From assembly GCF_001437435.1 (NCBI RefSeq), contig NZ_JQCB01000001.1, forward strand, positions 97,807 to 148,766: a DNA stretch of 50,960 nucleotides, given 5' to 3'. This document shows, one piece after another, positions 50,057 to 50,960 of the stretch. The DNA comes from Furfurilactobacillus siliginis (GTDB lineage Bacteria; Bacillota; Bacilli; Lactobacillales; Lactobacillaceae). The notes beneath the pieces were generated by a model that made no database searches, was not told where the DNA came from, and was given only the letters and a program-made list of their open reading frames with translations. The stretch's first letter is position 1. Every line of letters begins with the position of its first letter. The translations under genes were made by a program, and so were the position numbers.

Positions 50057-50809
50057 TTACTTAGTGTATTCATAAATGATTTTAGTTAAGGCGCTGGCAG
50101 CATGTGCGCCCGCTCGATCATCGTAATAACTTGCGAATCGCGAATCATTCGCATATAAATCACCTAATCCACGATGAGCAGTTGCTGAATACTTAGGCCA
50201 CGTGATTTTTAACCAGTCACGGTGCGTTTCAAAAATCCGTTGTGCCAGCTTGGTGTCTGTTTCACCGTCAGCTACATACGTCCGTAAATCGGTAAATAAT
50301 TGTTGCTCCAACGTCTGCATCTGATCGTATTGATCCTTCGTTAGTCCTTGCCACTGTTCATTTGCTGATTCAACAGCTTCATTGCCATAACGTTGACGGA
50401 TTTCATCCCCGTATGCTTGTTCATTTTCTGTTACTTGTGCCCGCTTGAAACTAGCAAATTTTTCGTCATTGCTCATTTTGTCTTCCCCCTTTTTGGTGCT
50501 AATCGTGTGCTCGATAGTTTCGATTAAACCAGTCAGTCGCTGTTGCTTAGCGACGAGTTGTTGGCGCTGCTGTTCCAGAATCTGTAATGGATCTTGATGA
50601 TCATCTAACAATGCCTGAATTTCCTTAAGTGGTAATTCCAATTCTCTGTAAAAGAGAATCAACTGCAGCCGATCTAGTTCCTTATCTGTATACTGACGGT
50701 AACCTGCCGCCGTCACTTCATTTGGTGCCAGTAAACCAATTTCATCGTAGTACCGTAATGTCCGAATACTGACGCCGGATACATCAGCAACTTGTTTGAT
50801 TGAATACAT
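50057..50809 (-). CDS. MerR family regulator with TipAS antibiotic-binding domain
   Basis: A 250-aa protein: MerR helix-turn-helix with SIRTLRYYDEIGLL (~14-27), a dimerisation coiled coil (~75-110), and a C-terminal TipAS-type domain (~115-250) with EQWQGLTKDQYDQMQ and the closing HRGLGDLYANDSRF and YDDRAGAHAAS segments. TipA/SkgA/Mta proteins bind thiopeptides or other drugs and activate their own and exporter genes. A methionine near residue 111 behind GGGGGAAG could give a free TipAS-like short form (MSNDEKFASFKRAQ), as TipAS in Streptomyces. Its promoter has a 19-bp spacer. Confidence 0.9.
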   Translation of the reverse strand: MYSIKQVADVSGVSIRTLRYYDEIGLLAPNEVTAAGYRQYTDKELDRLQLILFYRELELPLKEIQALLDDHQDPLQILEQQRQQLVAKQQRLTGLIETIEHTISTKKGEDKMSNDEKFASFKRAQVTENEQAYGDEIRQRYGNEAVESANEQWQGLTKDQYDQMQTLEQQLFTDLRTYVADGETDTKLAQRIFETHRDWLKITWPKYSATAHRGLGDLYANDSRFASYYDDRAGAHAASALTKIIYEYTK

Positions 50810-50832
50810 GTGTTACCCTCCTTTCAAAAAGA

Positions 50833-50863
50833 ATGATACGGGGTGACGTTGCGTGAGGGTCAA
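50833..50863 (-). promoter_or_regulatory. MerR-type promoter of the TipAS regulator
   Basis: Minus strand TTGACC (50863-50858), 19 nt CTCACGCAACGTCACCCCG, TATCAT (50838-50833): the spacing used by MerR activators, with an imperfect dyad, so autoactivation is likely. Confidence 0.82.
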
Positions 50864-50903
50864 GGGGGAAATTCATTTTTTTCTATTATCTCGCTAAAAA
50901 CAA

Positions 50904-50960
50904 GAGAGTGGGCCAAAAGTCGGGAAGTCGTGAGCAAGACCTAGAACTGCCGTACGGGTT
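50904..50960. repeat. Dispersed GTGGGAC repeat, cut by the window end
   Basis: GAGAGTGGGCCAAAAGTCGG onward matches copies 1-3 through GAACTGCCGTACGGGTT; the right half lies outside the window. Confidence 0.88.

Overview
The window looks like a chromosomal segment of a low-to-mid GC lactic acid bacterium of the family Lactobacillaceae. The support is a malolactic enzyme with a divergent LysR regulator, a heterodimeric LmrCD/BmrCD-type exporter, an Fst-like type I toxin, consistent AGGAGG ribosome sites, and loss of Fe-S cysteines in two DNA repair proteins. The genus cannot be fixed from the sequence alone.

Layout. 37-3353: rsgA; a lone ~726-nt structured RNA with its own promoter and terminator (GOLLD/ROOL-class candidate); a long palindrome; and an SDR-MerR operon with a textbook 19-bp-spacer MerR promoter. 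3550-9320: a second palindrome, then PadR, a HAAS/DUF4097 protein and two ABC exporter half-transporters, an envelope-stress-like module. 9375-13362: tandem structured repeats, an NmrA-like SDR under a perfect 19-bp palindrome, then a UDG-like protein and a PD-(D/E)XK/XPD-DinG helicase, both without their cluster cysteines. 13405-17063: a poly-N-acetylglucosamine operon (GH20 hexosaminidase, PgaC, PgaD-like) whose deacetylase gene carries a nonsense codon and a frameshift.

17069-25806: PanE-like reductase and TetR (divergent), a solitary tRNA-Asn, HelD-like ATPase, a 49-aa protein, MscS channel, DHA2 exporter, isochorismatase-like hydrolase and an aldo/keto reductase. 25954-28096: HrtBA-like ABC transporter and a complete Fst-like toxin/antisense RNA module. 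28119-32838: a decayed HAD gene, old yellow enzyme opposite a PucR regulator, nucleoside hydrolase and HAD phosphatase. 32971-40554: ArsR/CDF metal-efflux operon, mleR/mleS, a 40-aa membrane peptide, a lipase-like hydrolase, HIT and an aberrant sirtuin, and YdcF.

40601-45711 is an AT-rich, probably acquired two-gene defence-type locus. It encodes a 1461-aa DUF4145/GIY-YIG-like/SF2 helicase/adenine methyltransferase polypeptide, coupled by TAATG to a 241-aa methyltransferase-like protein that has the SAM motif but no NPPY. The right end holds an acyltransferase, a four-gene MFS-MarR operon with a palindromic operator, a third palindrome and a TipAS-type MerR regulator.

Two recurring intergenic structures stand out. 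One is a family of three ~149-nt palindromes whose 25-bp arms differ completely in sequence while the ~44-nt core and a one-sided 16-nt insert are conserved. The other is a dispersed ~110-nt repeat with GTGGGACAAAAGTC ends, commonly paired with a GTTTGGGACA terminator hairpin and placed at operon ends.
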